The notes: generated by a model from the letters alone, not told the origin. A stretch of 55,305 nt of DNA from CAYRLW01 sp964425215 (GCA_964425215.1 CAYRLW010000020.1:1-55305), one strand, 5' to 3'; numbered from the stretch's first letter, positions 7,376-15,727 are shown. Made by a program: numbers and translations.

Positions 7376-8611
7376 ATGAACAAGGGCCCCTTGGTATCCA
7401 TGTACCGTTTGCAAATAGTTCTTATTTGCGCTCTACTCCACGCCCTCTCCTATTTGGAATTTCATCGTCTTCATCCCATCGCGGCCCGGGTGGTGTATTG
7501 GAGGGAACAGTTCCATATCCTTATTATTTTAAGTCTTCTTATATCCCTTGGGATAGGGCTTCATCACCGCCGTTTGTACGCCTTTGTAGGCCTTATCACC
7601 CAATTCTTTTTTATTTTTATTATGAATTATCCTGAACGGGGGAACGTTTCCCTTACGGCTTTGCTTTTCAGCATCCCTTTGGTCGAGTCGATCCTGGTAT
7701 TTAAAAAAATGATATGGCCTGCCCTGTTAACCCCCATTTTCGCGGTCCTTTCCGCCACGGTCCATCCGGTACCCTTTTGGAACGAGCCGGAGGCGGACCC
7801 CAGCTACGGGGATTTGGCGTTCCTGTGGGTGGCCATGATCACGGTGACCCTTATCGTCGCCCGGTTATGGCAATTATCCCAACAGAACGAAAGTCAACGG
7901 GAAAATTTACGGCGACAGAGTTTGACCATCGACAACCTGTTGAACGCGAACTTGGATTTTCAGACCTATGCAGCGGAAATAGGGGAAAAGTCGACCATCG
8001 AGGAACGGAAGCGGCTGACCCGGGAGGTCCACGATATCGTGGGGTACACCCTGATCAATATTCGGATGATGCTGGAAGCGGGCATCGAGTTGACCCCCCC
8101 AAACGAGGGCCGATTAAAGGAACTGCTCCACCAAGCTCGAGACCAGGTGATGTCCGGTCTTTTGGAAGCCCGCCGGGCGCTACGGAATTTCCGGGCCATC
8201 GATTCCAACCTCCAGGAGGGGACCAACCGGCTCCAACGGTTTATTCGCTCTTTTTCCCAGGCCACGGGCATACAGGTGCAGGTTAACTTTGGCAACATTC
8301 CCCCATCCTTTGGGCCAGAGATTGACCGGACCCTGGTCCGCATCGTCCAAGAGGCGATGACCAACGCGTTTCGCCATGGAAAGGCCACGGAGATCCAAAT
8401 AGGATTTTGGGTTGACCAGGGGCTTCTTTTGGTGAAAATTTCCGATAACGGGATTGGAGCCCTGGATATAAAACCGGGGATAGGTTTGACCGGGATGGGC
8501 GAACGTATAGAAGCCCTCCACGGAACCTTGACAACCCGAAGTTCGGAGCTGGGATTTACGGTATCCGCCACCATACCGATTCGAAGGGGAGAAAATGGAA
8601 AACAAGCTTAG
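7376..8611 (+). CDS. NarL-type sensor histidine kinase, multi-pass membrane
   Basis: 411 aa. The N-terminal 165 residues form about five to six membrane segments with no large extracytoplasmic loop, so it probably senses a membrane or intracellular cue. A short coiled coil (about 165-210) leads into a HisKA_3 dimerisation domain with phospho-acceptor His219 in REVHDIVGYTL. The ATPase domain has IVQEAMTNAFRHGKA (N box), SDNGIGA and GIGLTGMGERIEAL. It overlaps the response regulator gene by 17 bp, making a classical pair. The ATG at 7376 coincides with the predicted transcription start. An internal ATG at 7400 has only weak AAGGG upstream. Confidence 0.85.
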   Translation: MNKGPLVSMYRLQIVLICALLHALSYLEFHRLHPIAARVVYWREQFHILIILSLLISLGIGLHHRRLYAFVGLITQFFFIFIMNYPERGNVSLTALLFSIPLVESILVFKKMIWPALLTPIFAVLSATVHPVPFWNEPEADPSYGDLAFLWVAMITVTLIVARLWQLSQQNESQRENLRRQSLTIDNLLNANLDFQTYAAEIGEKSTIEERKRLTREVHDIVGYTLINIRMMLEAGIELTPPNEGRLKELLHQARDQVMSGLLEARRALRNFRAIDSNLQEGTNRLQRFIRSFSQATGIQVQVNFGNIPPSFGPEIDRTLVRIVQEAMTNAFRHGKATEIQIGFWVDQGLLLVKISDNGIGALDIKPGIGLTGMGERIEALHGTLTTRSSELGFTVSATIPIRRGENGKQA

Positions 8612-9278
8612 AATTTTGCTCGTGGACGACCAGGTTCTCTTCGCGGAAAGCCTTAAAACGGTTTTGGAACTGAGGAGCAACGATATCCAAGTAGTGGGTA
8701 TAGCCACAGGAGGCGAGGAAGCGGTGGCCCTGACGGAAAAGGAAGGGCCCCATATCATTTTGATGGACGTTCGAATGCCGGGAATGGACGGGGTCCAGGC
8801 CACGAAAATTATCCACGAGGCCCATCCCAACATTATTATTATGATGCTGACCACCTTTGACGACGATGAGTATATCTACGAAGCCTTTAATTACGGCGCC
8901 ACGGGGTATCTGCTTAAGGATATTCCCATAAACGAGCTAATTACCTCTCTGCGGGCGGTTAAGGAGGGTGCGGTGCTCATATCCCCCCGGGTAGCAACCA
9001 AATTGGTAAAAAACGCCCCCATAATTCAAAAAAATTCCGAGGGAACGGCCGAAAGTTCCCCACCCCCATGGCTGGATTCCCTGGGCAAACGGGAACGGGA
9101 AATCCTTGTATATATAGCCAAGGGCTACGACAACCCCCATATCGCCGCGGAACTTTTTATTACCGAACAGACGGTTAAAAATTACGTATCGGGGATCTAC
9201 GTTAAACTGGGGGAGCACAACCGGATGAAGGTGATGCAAATCGCCCTGGGAGCCCTGCGGTATCTACGGATCGATTAG
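8595..9278 (+). CDS. NarL/FixJ-family response regulator
   Basis: 227 aa. The receiver domain (1-120) has the acidic pair D11-D12, phospho-acceptor D58 in ILMDVRMPG, a conserved Thr in MLTTFDDD and Lys in YLLKDIP. The LuxR-type helix-turn-helix (about 158-212) contains KREREILVYIAKGYDN and TEQTVKNYVSGIY. It is the partner of the overlapping histidine kinase. The start at 8595 has AAGGGGAG upstream. Targets are unknown; the SDR gene follows after 119 bp, with a palindrome at the end of this gene. Confidence 0.9.
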   Translation: MENKLRILLVDDQVLFAESLKTVLELRSNDIQVVGIATGGEEAVALTEKEGPHIILMDVRMPGMDGVQATKIIHEAHPNIIIMMLTTFDDDEYIYEAFNYGATGYLLKDIPINELITSLRAVKEGAVLISPRVATKLVKNAPIIQKNSEGTAESSPPPWLDSLGKREREILVYIAKGYDNPHIAAELFITEQTVKNYVSGIYVKLGEHNRMKVMQIALGALRYLRID

Positions 9279-9293
9279 TACTAAATTAGTACT
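9277..9293. promoter_or_regulatory. 17-bp perfect palindrome, possible operator
   Basis: AGTACTAA, one base, TTAGTACT: an 8-bp perfect inverted repeat that starts inside the TAG stop of the response regulator and lies about 105 bp upstream of the SDR gene. There is no T run, so it is more like an operator than a terminator. The neighbouring response regulator or the GntR/LacI-type regulator are possible binders. Confidence 0.4.
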
Positions 9294-9397
9294 TTCGTAA
9301 TATTGTAGGATTATAAAACTACCCTTATTAATTATAGTAAACAAAAAGTCGACCATTCCGATATCTTGAACCGCCGACACGCGGGGGAGGGAACAGA

Positions 9398-10162
9398 ATG
9401 CACGTACGGGATAGTTTTAATTTAACGGGAAAAAAGGCCTTTATCACCGGGGGAACCAACGAAATCGGCAAAAGCGTAGCTCGAGCGTTCGCGGAAGCGG
9501 GGGCCGATGTGGCGATAGTGGATATGGACCTGGAGGGGGCTCGGAAATTCGCCCTGGAGTTGGAAGAAGTGGGGATCCGATCTATCGCCGTACGGACCGA
9601 CGTGTCTAATCCCGAAGAGGTGGATAGGATGATCGGAACTATTTTGGACGAGTTTGGAACCATCGATATCGCCTTTAATAACGCCAGCCTGTGTATAACC
9701 GAAAAAGCGGAAACCATGTCCTTTGAAACCTGGAAGCGGATTATCGATATCAATTTAACGGGAATTTTCCTAACCGCCCAAGCGGCGGGAAAGGTGATGA
9801 TCGAGAACGGCGGAGGATCGATTATCAACACTGCGTCCATGTCGGGGCACATCGTCAACGCGTCCCAGGGGCAATGCGCGTATAACGCCGCCAAGGCCGC
9901 GGTGATTCAGCTGACCAAATCCCTGGCGGTGGAATGGGCTCCCTACAACATCCGGGTTAACTGCATTAGCCCCGGTTATATCGATACGGACGTGGTAGGC
10001 GAGTCGGATGAATGGAGACCCGTATGGGAACGGCTGACCCCCATGAATCGGCGGGGCAAACCGGAGGAGCTGTCCACCGCGGTCCTCTATTTAGCGGGTT
10101 ACGGTTCTTCCTTTACCACCGGGGCCGACCTGGTCATCGACGGAGCTTTCTCCAGTATATAA
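9398..10162 (+). CDS. Short-chain dehydrogenase/reductase, probably sugar or polyol
   Basis: 254 aa classical SDR. The cofactor motif TGGTNEIGKSVA is near residues 17-28, and the acidic VDMD near residue 42 suggests NAD. The catalytic set is Ser in NTASMSG, then YNAAK. The usual NNAG motif reads NNAS, a mild deviation. SPGYIDTDV follows the active site. Overall it resembles fungal-type sorbose/mannitol/arabinitol reductases, which fits the polyol locus, but the substrate is inferred. The start ATG has GAGGGGAACAG upstream. A solo family 1 hairpin follows the gene. Confidence 0.8.
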   Translation: MHVRDSFNLTGKKAFITGGTNEIGKSVARAFAEAGADVAIVDMDLEGARKFALELEEVGIRSIAVRTDVSNPEEVDRMIGTILDEFGTIDIAFNNASLCITEKAETMSFETWKRIIDINLTGIFLTAQAAGKVMIENGGGSIINTASMSGHIVNASQGQCAYNAAKAAVIQLTKSLAVEWAPYNIRVNCISPGYIDTDVVGESDEWRPVWERLTPMNRRGKPEELSTAVLYLAGYGSSFTTGADLVIDGAFSSI

Positions 10163-10165
10163 ATA

Positions 10166-10203
10166 TAGCTCTTTCAAAACTCAGGGAGTTTTGAAAGAGC
10201 CTC
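10166..10203. repeat. Solo terminal hairpin of repeat family 1
   Basis: GCTCTTTCAAAACTC / GAGTTTTGAAAGAGC, a near-perfect hairpin identical to the right end of the full elements, standing alone 3 nt after the SDR stop codon. It may serve as a terminator. Confidence 0.7.
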
Positions 10204-10268
10204 GATATTCCTTCAAAATACACAGACCGTGGAAGTGACCCGGATCCCAAGGGTTGCATATTTTTTGC

Positions 10269-10297
10269 TTGACGCGGGACAGGGGTATATTTACACT
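10269..10297 (+). promoter_or_regulatory. Promoter predicting a leaderless UPF0158-GNAT mRNA
   Basis: TTGACG (10269-10274), a 17-nt spacer and TACACT (10292-10297). The ATG at 10304 lies 7 nt after the -10 box, at the expected transcription start. The only longer in-frame start, GTG at 10229, lies upstream of the promoter and has no ribosome binding site. Confidence 0.5.
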
Positions 10298-10303
10298 GCT
10301 TCT

Positions 10304-11212
10304 ATGCAATTCGAGCTAACCGAAGCGTTGATTGACGACATCCTTTTTTCCATGGAAAACCAGGATATGGAGTTTTACCTGGACACCAAGGAAGGGGTCG
10401 TCGTCAGCCCCGAGGATGATGATTTTTTAGATACCGACGGGGGTGACGAGGCTTCCCGAGAAAACTGGATCGACCTTCCCCACTGGGAATCCGCCGATGG
10501 TTTTCGACTGATGGAAAAATTTACCGCCTCCTTACGGAATCCGCTGGTTCGGGAAGAACTGAGTTCGGCCCTGGATAGGGGTCGCGGGGTTTTTCGGGCC
10601 TTTAAGGATGTCCTGTCCCGGTACCCCGAAATAGAACAGCTTTGGTTTTCCTTTAAAGAAAAAGAAATGCGCAGGGCCATTCTTACCTGGTACAACGGTC
10701 TGCGGGAAGAATGGGGGCTGGCGCTGGTGGGAGAGGAACCGGAAGAAACGGAGGACCTGGTGTTGGAGGACTTTACGTTTCGGACCGCCAGGGCGGAGGA
10801 CAGGGACCAGGCGGCGGCATTGCACGAAATCTGCGTCGTCGAGTTGGGTTCTTCCACCGTACCGCCGGGTAGGATCGCCGAAAAAAAAGCCCAATGGAGC
10901 TTTCCCGGCACCGTTTCTATGGTAGCGGAAACGGGGAAGTTGGATTTTGCGGGCTACGTAACGGCAATCGTAAACGACGAAACCCTCCACATTGTCGCTT
11001 TAGAAGTAAAGCCCGAATACCGGGGGTTGGGAATTGGCGAAAAGTTGTTGGAAATTTTGTTAAAAGAAACAACCGAGTACAATTTTACCCATATCTGTAT
11101 CGATCTTCCCCTCCCCTCGGAGGGATTTTCCCGGGTCCTTGTTCGTTTTGGGTTTTACACCTACGAAAGTCGTTACGCATTAAAGCGGGAATCTAAAAAT
11201 CTTCTTGAGTAA
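10304..11212 (+). CDS. UPF0158-like domain fused to a GNAT acetyltransferase
   Basis: 302 aa. The N-terminal part (about 1-145) resembles the UPF0158 family of unknown function: EFYLDTKEG, DGFRLMEKF, ALDRGRGVFRAFKDVL and YPEIEQLWFSFKEKE. The C-terminal part (about 158-295) is a GNAT N-acetyltransferase whose acetyl-CoA loop is VKPEYRGLGIGEKLLE. The acceptor is unknown. The fusion links a domain of unknown function to an acetyl transfer activity. I chose the ATG at 10304 because a good promoter ends 7 nt before it; a GTG at 10229 would add 25 residues with no ribosome binding site. Confidence 0.65.
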   Translation: MQFELTEALIDDILFSMENQDMEFYLDTKEGVVVSPEDDDFLDTDGGDEASRENWIDLPHWESADGFRLMEKFTASLRNPLVREELSSALDRGRGVFRAFKDVLSRYPEIEQLWFSFKEKEMRRAILTWYNGLREEWGLALVGEEPEETEDLVLEDFTFRTARAEDRDQAAALHEICVVELGSSTVPPGRIAEKKAQWSFPGTVSMVAETGKLDFAGYVTAIVNDETLHIVALEVKPEYRGLGIGEKLLEILLKETTEYNFTHICIDLPLPSEGFSRVLVRFGFYTYESRYALKRESKNLLE

Positions 11213-11287
11213 ACGCTAAGGATGTGCCACACTATTACATCGAGATACAAGCCTTGTTCGATATTTTTTGTAAGGAGATAAAAACGT

Positions 11288-11863
11288 ATGCCTCCTTTTA
11301 ATAAGGAAGAGACGGAAAAACGCTTAGACGATTTACTGCGGAAAATTCGCTCCGAAGCGGATCCGGTTATGTTAAACGCGTATCGGTCCCTTATTCGTCG
11401 AAGGGTACCTTTTTTTATGCGGACCTACGTGGCCGCGTACCTTTTAATGAAAGAGGAACACCAGAACGGTTCGAAGGTTCCTTATAAAAGGGAAAAGTTT
11501 AACCATAGCGATACCCCTTTAAAAGTTGATGAACCAAAACATTCCATTCCAGAGGAAGAGGCCCTGCACTTGTTTATCGGGGTGGGCAGGAACCGGCGTA
11601 TTTTTCCCCGGGAACTGCTTTCCCTTATTTTAACGGAAACTTCGGTCAGCAAAGAAGATATTGGAAATATTCGTATTTTGGACAACTACTCCTTTGTCCA
11701 GGTCCGTAAAACCGTGGCCGATGAAATAATCGAAGCCCTTAATGGAAAACCCTATCGGGGAAGGCCCTTAACGGTAAACTTTGCCCGGCTTCGGAAGGAA
11801 GAAGACGCCGAAATGGTAAAAGATGGGGAATCCGAAGACGCCGAAGAGGATAATCTATCGTAG
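11288..11863 (+). CDS. Stand-alone DbpA-type RNA-binding domain protein
   Basis: 191 aa. An N-terminal helical, basic segment (1-75) is followed by a domain (about 93-170) that matches the RNA-binding C-terminal domain of DEAD-box helicases such as DbpA/CsdA. Key stretches are LHLFIGVGRNRRIFPRELL, EDIGNIRILDNYSFVQV and IEALNGKPYRGRPLTVNFA. The tail is acidic. There is no helicase core in the gene or its neighbours, so it probably binds structured RNA on its own or acts with a helicase encoded elsewhere. The ATG follows GTAAGGAGATAAAAACGT. It overlaps the convergent membrane-protein gene by 9 bp. Confidence 0.7.
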   Translation: MPPFNKEETEKRLDDLLRKIRSEADPVMLNAYRSLIRRRVPFFMRTYVAAYLLMKEEHQNGSKVPYKREKFNHSDTPLKVDEPKHSIPEEEALHLFIGVGRNRRIFPRELLSLILTETSVSKEDIGNIRILDNYSFVQVRKTVADEIIEALNGKPYRGRPLTVNFARLRKEEDAEMVKDGESEDAEEDNLS

Positions 11864-12970
11864 CAAATAGAGAATCGCGGCGATAAACAGGGCTTCGCTG
11901 ATGATTCCCACGGAAAAGATGGCCACCGCCCCTAATTCCATAAGATGAGCCCGGCGGTTGTAGGTTTTTGCCAGTTCCACCGGGTTTCCGCCGAAGCACG
12001 CGTACACCGCCATGGGATCCCGGGGTTCCTCCGGATAGGGTAGCGTAGGACCGGGGGAACTTTTTTTATCCTGCTTATCGGGAAAACGTCCAAACACGTA
12101 CCACCATCCTCCAAAGGTCCGTTTTTCGGGAAGGATAAGGGGGGGCCGTTTTCCCCCTTCCACGGGGGGAAGTTCCTTTAGGGCGACCCATCCGTACCGC
12201 TCGCCGTCCGGGAGTTTCCCCTCGGCGGCTTTTAAATCTACCTGCCGTAAGGGAAGCCGTACCCAATCCCGGTAGACCCGCAATAGTCGAGCCCGCCGCC
12301 AAAGACGGCGATATAGGGCGGTAAACAGCAAAGCGGGGGGCAACAGGGGAAAAAGGGGTCCAAAAACGGCTATAAGAGCCGTTATGGCGTTGATTCTGTA
12401 CGCAGGTCGGGGTAGATAGGAGATAAAAAGGGTCAACTGACTAAAAATTCCGACCGCTAAAGAGTAGGGTGTTAGGGGGTTCCAATACTCATTGGCCTGG
12501 CGTCCCGCCTGAATTGCGCGGAACGTTAATGAACGTTCGGAGCCTTCGTAAAAAAGGACGATAAGTTTTTCGTTGGGGAAATCGCAAAATAGGCGTTTCC
12601 CATTCCGTTCGCACAGCCTCCCGCCAATAAACACCTGGGCGCCCTCCGCCAGGGCAGATATATCCTTCCATCGAATCCTTTGGGGCGCCTGTATTTCCGC
12701 ATCCCAGGTCCCTTCAAAATTTTCCACGGTGGGCAAAACGTACAGCCGTACACCCGAAAGATCCACCGGGACGGTCAAACTTTCATTCCGAACCCAGAGG
12801 ATTTGATCGTCCGAAACCGATTCAAAGCCCCCCAAGAAACGAAACGAGGCTTGGCGTTCCAGATCGGCGGTGGTGTAAAGCCGGTAATCCAACAGGGGGA
12901 CCAATCGGAGGTCGTCAAAACGCCGGCGGAATCGCCGCCAGGATCGTCGAATAACAAAAGCTCCCACCAC
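11855..12970 (-). CDS. Uncharacterised multi-pass membrane protein
   Basis: 371 aa from the GTG at 12970. I do not recognise the family. There is one hydrophobic segment at the N-terminus, two near the middle (AVGIFSQLTLFISYL and INAITALIAVFGPLFPLL) and one or two at the C-terminus. A domain of about 150 residues lies between the first and second. The reading frame is open upstream to 13036 and adds a strongly hydrophobic stretch (VLAIILIALWWYAFIPVV), so the true protein is probably about 22 residues longer. That extension has no ATG, GTG or TTG. A perfect GGAGG (13047-13043) lies 6 nt before an ATC at 13036, which may be a rare start codon. Confidence 0.6.
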   Translation of the reverse strand: MVGAFVIRRSWRRFRRRFDDLRLVPLLDYRLYTTADLERQASFRFLGGFESVSDDQILWVRNESLTVPVDLSGVRLYVLPTVENFEGTWDAEIQAPQRIRWKDISALAEGAQVFIGGRLCERNGKRLFCDFPNEKLIVLFYEGSERSLTFRAIQAGRQANEYWNPLTPYSLAVGIFSQLTLFISYLPRPAYRINAITALIAVFGPLFPLLPPALLFTALYRRLWRRARLLRVYRDWVRLPLRQVDLKAAEGKLPDGERYGWVALKELPPVEGGKRPPLILPEKRTFGGWWYVFGRFPDKQDKKSSPGPTLPYPEEPRDPMAVYACFGGNPVELAKTYNRRAHLMELGAVAIFSVGIISEALFIAAILYLLR

Positions 12971-13050
12971 CGGGATAAAGGCGTACCACCAGAGGGCTAT
13001 TAAAATTATGGCTAGTACATCGTTAGTCCGTGGGATATTATTCCTCCATT

Positions 13051-13704
13051 ATGGAACGCCTTGTCTTGGGACCCATCGCCACCAACTGCTGGATCGACCC
13101 GATCAAAGAAAAAATCGATAATCAACGCTCCTGTATCCTCATAGATCCCGGGGCCGATGGGGATTCCATTATAGCACGGCTTAAACACCTGGGCTTACGA
13201 CCCGCGTTGATTCTGCTTACCCACGGACACTTTGACCACGTGGCCGCCCTGGCCCAGGTAGTCCGGGGGTTTTCCGAAGGACCAGCCATCGATATCGCTA
13301 TCCATAGCGCCGACGCCGTGTACTTGGGCAGTCGCGCCAAGGCTGTCCACCTCCGGGATTTCGCCTCCGTCGGCGGGGCTTCGTACGTAGAGGGTCTATG
13401 GGAAAGCCTCCCCTCGCCTACCCGGTTTCTTTCGGAGGGTGACCGGATCGGTCCCTTTACGGTACTCCACCTTCCCGGCCATACCGCCGGTTCGGTGGGC
13501 TTTTACGACCCCGACCGGCTCATCCTTTTGAGCGGAGACACCCTGTTTCGCGGCGCCGTAGGCCGGACGGACCTACCGGGAGGGGATAGCCGAGCTCTGG
13601 GACGGAGTCTCCTACGCCTATGGACCCTGCCGGCCAAAACTCGAGTTTACCCCGGCCATGGGGACGGGACCACCATCGGTCAAGAACAGGGAGCCTACGC
13701 GTAG
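13051..13704 (+). CDS. MBL-fold metallo-hydrolase, glyoxalase II-like
   Basis: 217 aa small metallo-beta-lactamase-fold hydrolase of the YcbL/glyoxalase II type. Metal-binding motifs are LTHGHFDHVAAL (HxHxDH), LPGHTAGSVGF, SGDTLFRGAVGRTDLPGG and YPGHGDGT. It probably hydrolyses a thioester such as a glutathione- or bacillithiol-type conjugate, but the substrate cannot be read from sequence. The start is most likely the ATG at 13051. It lacks a ribosome binding site, and a weak TATTAT (13036-13041) ends 9 nt before it. It is divergent from the membrane-protein gene and overlaps the convergent Na/Pi gene by 10 bp at its end. Confidence 0.8.
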   Translation: MERLVLGPIATNCWIDPIKEKIDNQRSCILIDPGADGDSIIARLKHLGLRPALILLTHGHFDHVAALAQVVRGFSEGPAIDIAIHSADAVYLGSRAKAVHLRDFASVGGASYVEGLWESLPSPTRFLSEGDRIGPFTVLHLPGHTAGSVGFYDPDRLILLSGDTLFRGAVGRTDLPGGDSRALGRSLLRLWTLPAKTRVYPGHGDGTTIGQEQGAYA

Positions 13705-15398
13705 GCCGCCGATGTGGGCAGGGAAGCATCCTTTTTATTATTCATAAGCCGGAGGGCTTCGGAGATACTAAAGGCGTAGTCACCCAATTTCTCGATCCGC
13801 CGCACCAGGTCAATGAACAATAGTTCCGTCCGAACATCGGCCCCCGCCTCTATCCGTTTGCGAGCTAGTTTTTTCAGTTTATCCCTAAATTGGTCGATCT
13901 GGCTTTCCAAAACCGCCGCGTGTTCCGCCTGAGCTTCCGTAAGGTTTTGACCCAAATGGCTTTTTACCAGAGCCAGAAAATCCCGGACCAGTAAAACGTA
14001 GGGACTAAGGGCTTCCAGGTCTTTTTTCTTAAATTCCATTTTTTTCCGAACGCTCCTTTGAAGGATTAAGCCCAGGGCGTAGCAATGGTCGGTCATATCT
14101 TCCAGGTCCGCGACGATGCGCATTAAAAGGGCTACCTTTCGTTCGGACCGGGGATTTAATTGGGAACGGGTACAATCGATTAAAAACCGAGAAAGTTCTT
14201 CCCGCATCTGGTCCGCGTACATTTCCTTCGTCCGCAATTCCTCCACCAGGACTTCTATTTCATCGATTTTCAGGGACGACAGTCCCGCGCGAAACCGCTC
14301 GAACATGGAATCCACGATCCCCGCCATATCTCGAATTTCCTTCTCCGCCCGGAGGATGTTTAATTCCGGGCTGTCCTGCAGAGGACCAGAAGCGTATACC
14401 AGTTTGTAGGGTCCCATGGATGGAGCGTCGTCCCCCCGGACTATAATAGTCACCAAGCGGGCAAAGGGCCCAATAAAGGGGAAGAAGAGTATCGTATTGA
14501 TCACGTTAAATAAGGTGTGGAGCATGGCCAGGTGGGTTGTAATCCCCGGACCCACAGGACTGCCGGGGGTGATTAGGTCCACCAGTAAAAGCAGGGGCTG
14601 AAAAAAAGCTATGGCCCACAGGGATCCGATAACATTAAAGAGCACGTGAACCAGGGCGGCCCGCCTTGCGGCCACCCTGGTACCTATGGACGCTAAAAAA
14701 GCGTCCACCGTGGTTCCAATGTTGGCCCCCAGGATCATCGACGCGGCCATAGGGAAGTTGACCATACCCTTAAACGCCAGGGTGATAAAAATCGCGGTGG
14801 AGGCGCTGGAAGAATGGACGATAAGGGTAACCGCTAGCCCCACCGAAGCGCCGATTAGGGTAGAAACAAAGCCAAGGTCCGAAAGGCGTGCGATAAAGGC
14901 GACGGATTGGTCGTCGATCTGGGGTAGGGATTTGGTCAAATATTCCAAGCCTAAAAACAGGAGGCCGAACCCTAACAGGGCCTCCCCCAGATCCCGACGG
15001 CCCCAGCGGACAGCCATCATCAGAATAAACCCTAAACCGATGGCCGGTAACGCCAGGGCACTGATATCCATTTTAAAACCAATAAGCGAAACGATCCACG
15101 CGGTAATAGTGGTGCCAATATTGGCCCCCATGATTACCCCAATCGATTGGAGAAGCGTTAAAAGTCCCGCGTTTACAAAGGATACCACCATGACCGTGGT
15201 AGCCGAAGAAGATTGGATAATGGCGGTAACAATAAAGCCCGTCAACACTGCGGAAAGCCGCGTCCCGGTCATAAAGTTCAGCACCCGCTGAAGCCGATCT
15301 CCCGCTGCCTTTTGGATTCCATCGCTCATAATCTTCATGCCGTAAAGGAATAGACCAAGGCTTCCCGTGATTTTTAAGAGTAATTCGACGTACCACAT
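13695..15398 (-). CDS. Na+/phosphate symporter with C-terminal PhoU-like domain
   Basis: 567 aa. Two inverted Na/Pi cotransport repeats occupy about 5-310. The signature glutamine-serine stretches are IIQSSSATTVMVVSFV in the first and LIVHSSSASTAIF in the second (His replaces Gln there). Paired GANIGTT motifs follow. Residues about 340-560 are a helical PhoU-like region. The layout is that of YjbB/NptA-type transporters, moving phosphate with sodium across the inner membrane. The start is taken as ATG 15398 (MWYVELL). There is no Shine-Dalgarno sequence; a TTCCCA-N17-TAAGAT promoter predicts a leader of only about 3 nt. A TTG at 15407 would add three residues. Confidence 0.85.
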   Translation of the reverse strand: MWYVELLLKITGSLGLFLYGMKIMSDGIQKAAGDRLQRVLNFMTGTRLSAVLTGFIVTAIIQSSSATTVMVVSFVNAGLLTLLQSIGVIMGANIGTTITAWIVSLIGFKMDISALALPAIGLGFILMMAVRWGRRDLGEALLGFGLLFLGLEYLTKSLPQIDDQSVAFIARLSDLGFVSTLIGASVGLAVTLIVHSSSASTAIFITLAFKGMVNFPMAASMILGANIGTTVDAFLASIGTRVAARRAALVHVLFNVIGSLWAIAFFQPLLLLVDLITPGSPVGPGITTHLAMLHTLFNVINTILFFPFIGPFARLVTIIVRGDDAPSMGPYKLVYASGPLQDSPELNILRAEKEIRDMAGIVDSMFERFRAGLSSLKIDEIEVLVEELRTKEMYADQMREELSRFLIDCTRSQLNPRSERKVALLMRIVADLEDMTDHCYALGLILQRSVRKKMEFKKKDLEALSPYVLLVRDFLALVKSHLGQNLTEAQAEHAAVLESQIDQFRDKLKKLARKRIEAGADVRTELLFIDLVRRIEKLGDYAFSISEALRLMNNKKDASLPTSAAYA

Positions 15399-15407
15399 TA
15401 TAATCAA

Positions 15408-15436
15408 ATCTTAACCAAAATTTAACGCTTTGGGAA
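15408..15436 (-). promoter_or_regulatory. Possible near-leaderless promoter of the Na/Pi symporter
   Basis: On the minus strand TTCCCA (15436-15431), 17 nt and TAAGAT (15413-15408). The predicted transcription start is about 3 nt before ATG 15398. The match is weaker than for the other examples. Confidence 0.3.
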
Positions 15437-15486
15437 CCGCATAATGGTATGAACAGAGTTTATTAGGACAAAAGGGAGGGGTAAAC

Positions 15487-15552
15487 ATGGGATTGTTCCT
15501 TATGGAGAGATACCCTCTTTACGGGTTGCCCCCCTTTTTTGCTTTAATCTGA
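15487..15552 (+). CDS. Possible 21-residue leader-type peptide
   Basis: ATG at 15487 follows a very strong GGGAGGGG site by 5 nt and encodes MGLFLMERYPLYGLPPFFALI. The TGA stop uses the first bases of repeat copy C, so the original end was altered or created by that insertion. AAGGGAGGGG before the ATG can pair with CCCCCCTTTTTT at 15530-15540, so the locus could instead be a short non-coding RNA with a terminator. No clear promoter is seen. It is the only gene-like item in the 492-bp gap between the Na/Pi and transporter genes. Confidence 0.3.
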   Translation: MGLFLMERYPLYGLPPFFALI

Positions 15553-15703
15553 GGCTCTTTCAAAACTCAGGGAGTTTTGAAAGAGCAACCTTAGATGTAC
15601 ATGCAGTATTTTTACTATTCTATAATATGTAAATAATTATCTTGTTAATGTAAAAATACTGCAAGAGGTTTTTGAAAAAGTAACAGACTTTTGCAAAAAC
15701 CTC
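15551..15703 (-). mobile_element. MITE-like repeat family 1, copy C (inverted orientation)
   Basis: 153 bp in the orientation opposite to copies A and B. It starts GAGGCTCTTTCAAAACTC and ends with the TTTTTGAAAAAGT-type hairpin. It is flanked by ATCT on both sides (15547-15550 and 15704-15707). Length and hairpin positions match copies A and B exactly. Confidence 0.85.
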
Positions 15704-15727
15704 ATCTATTTTATTTTTTCCCTAATC

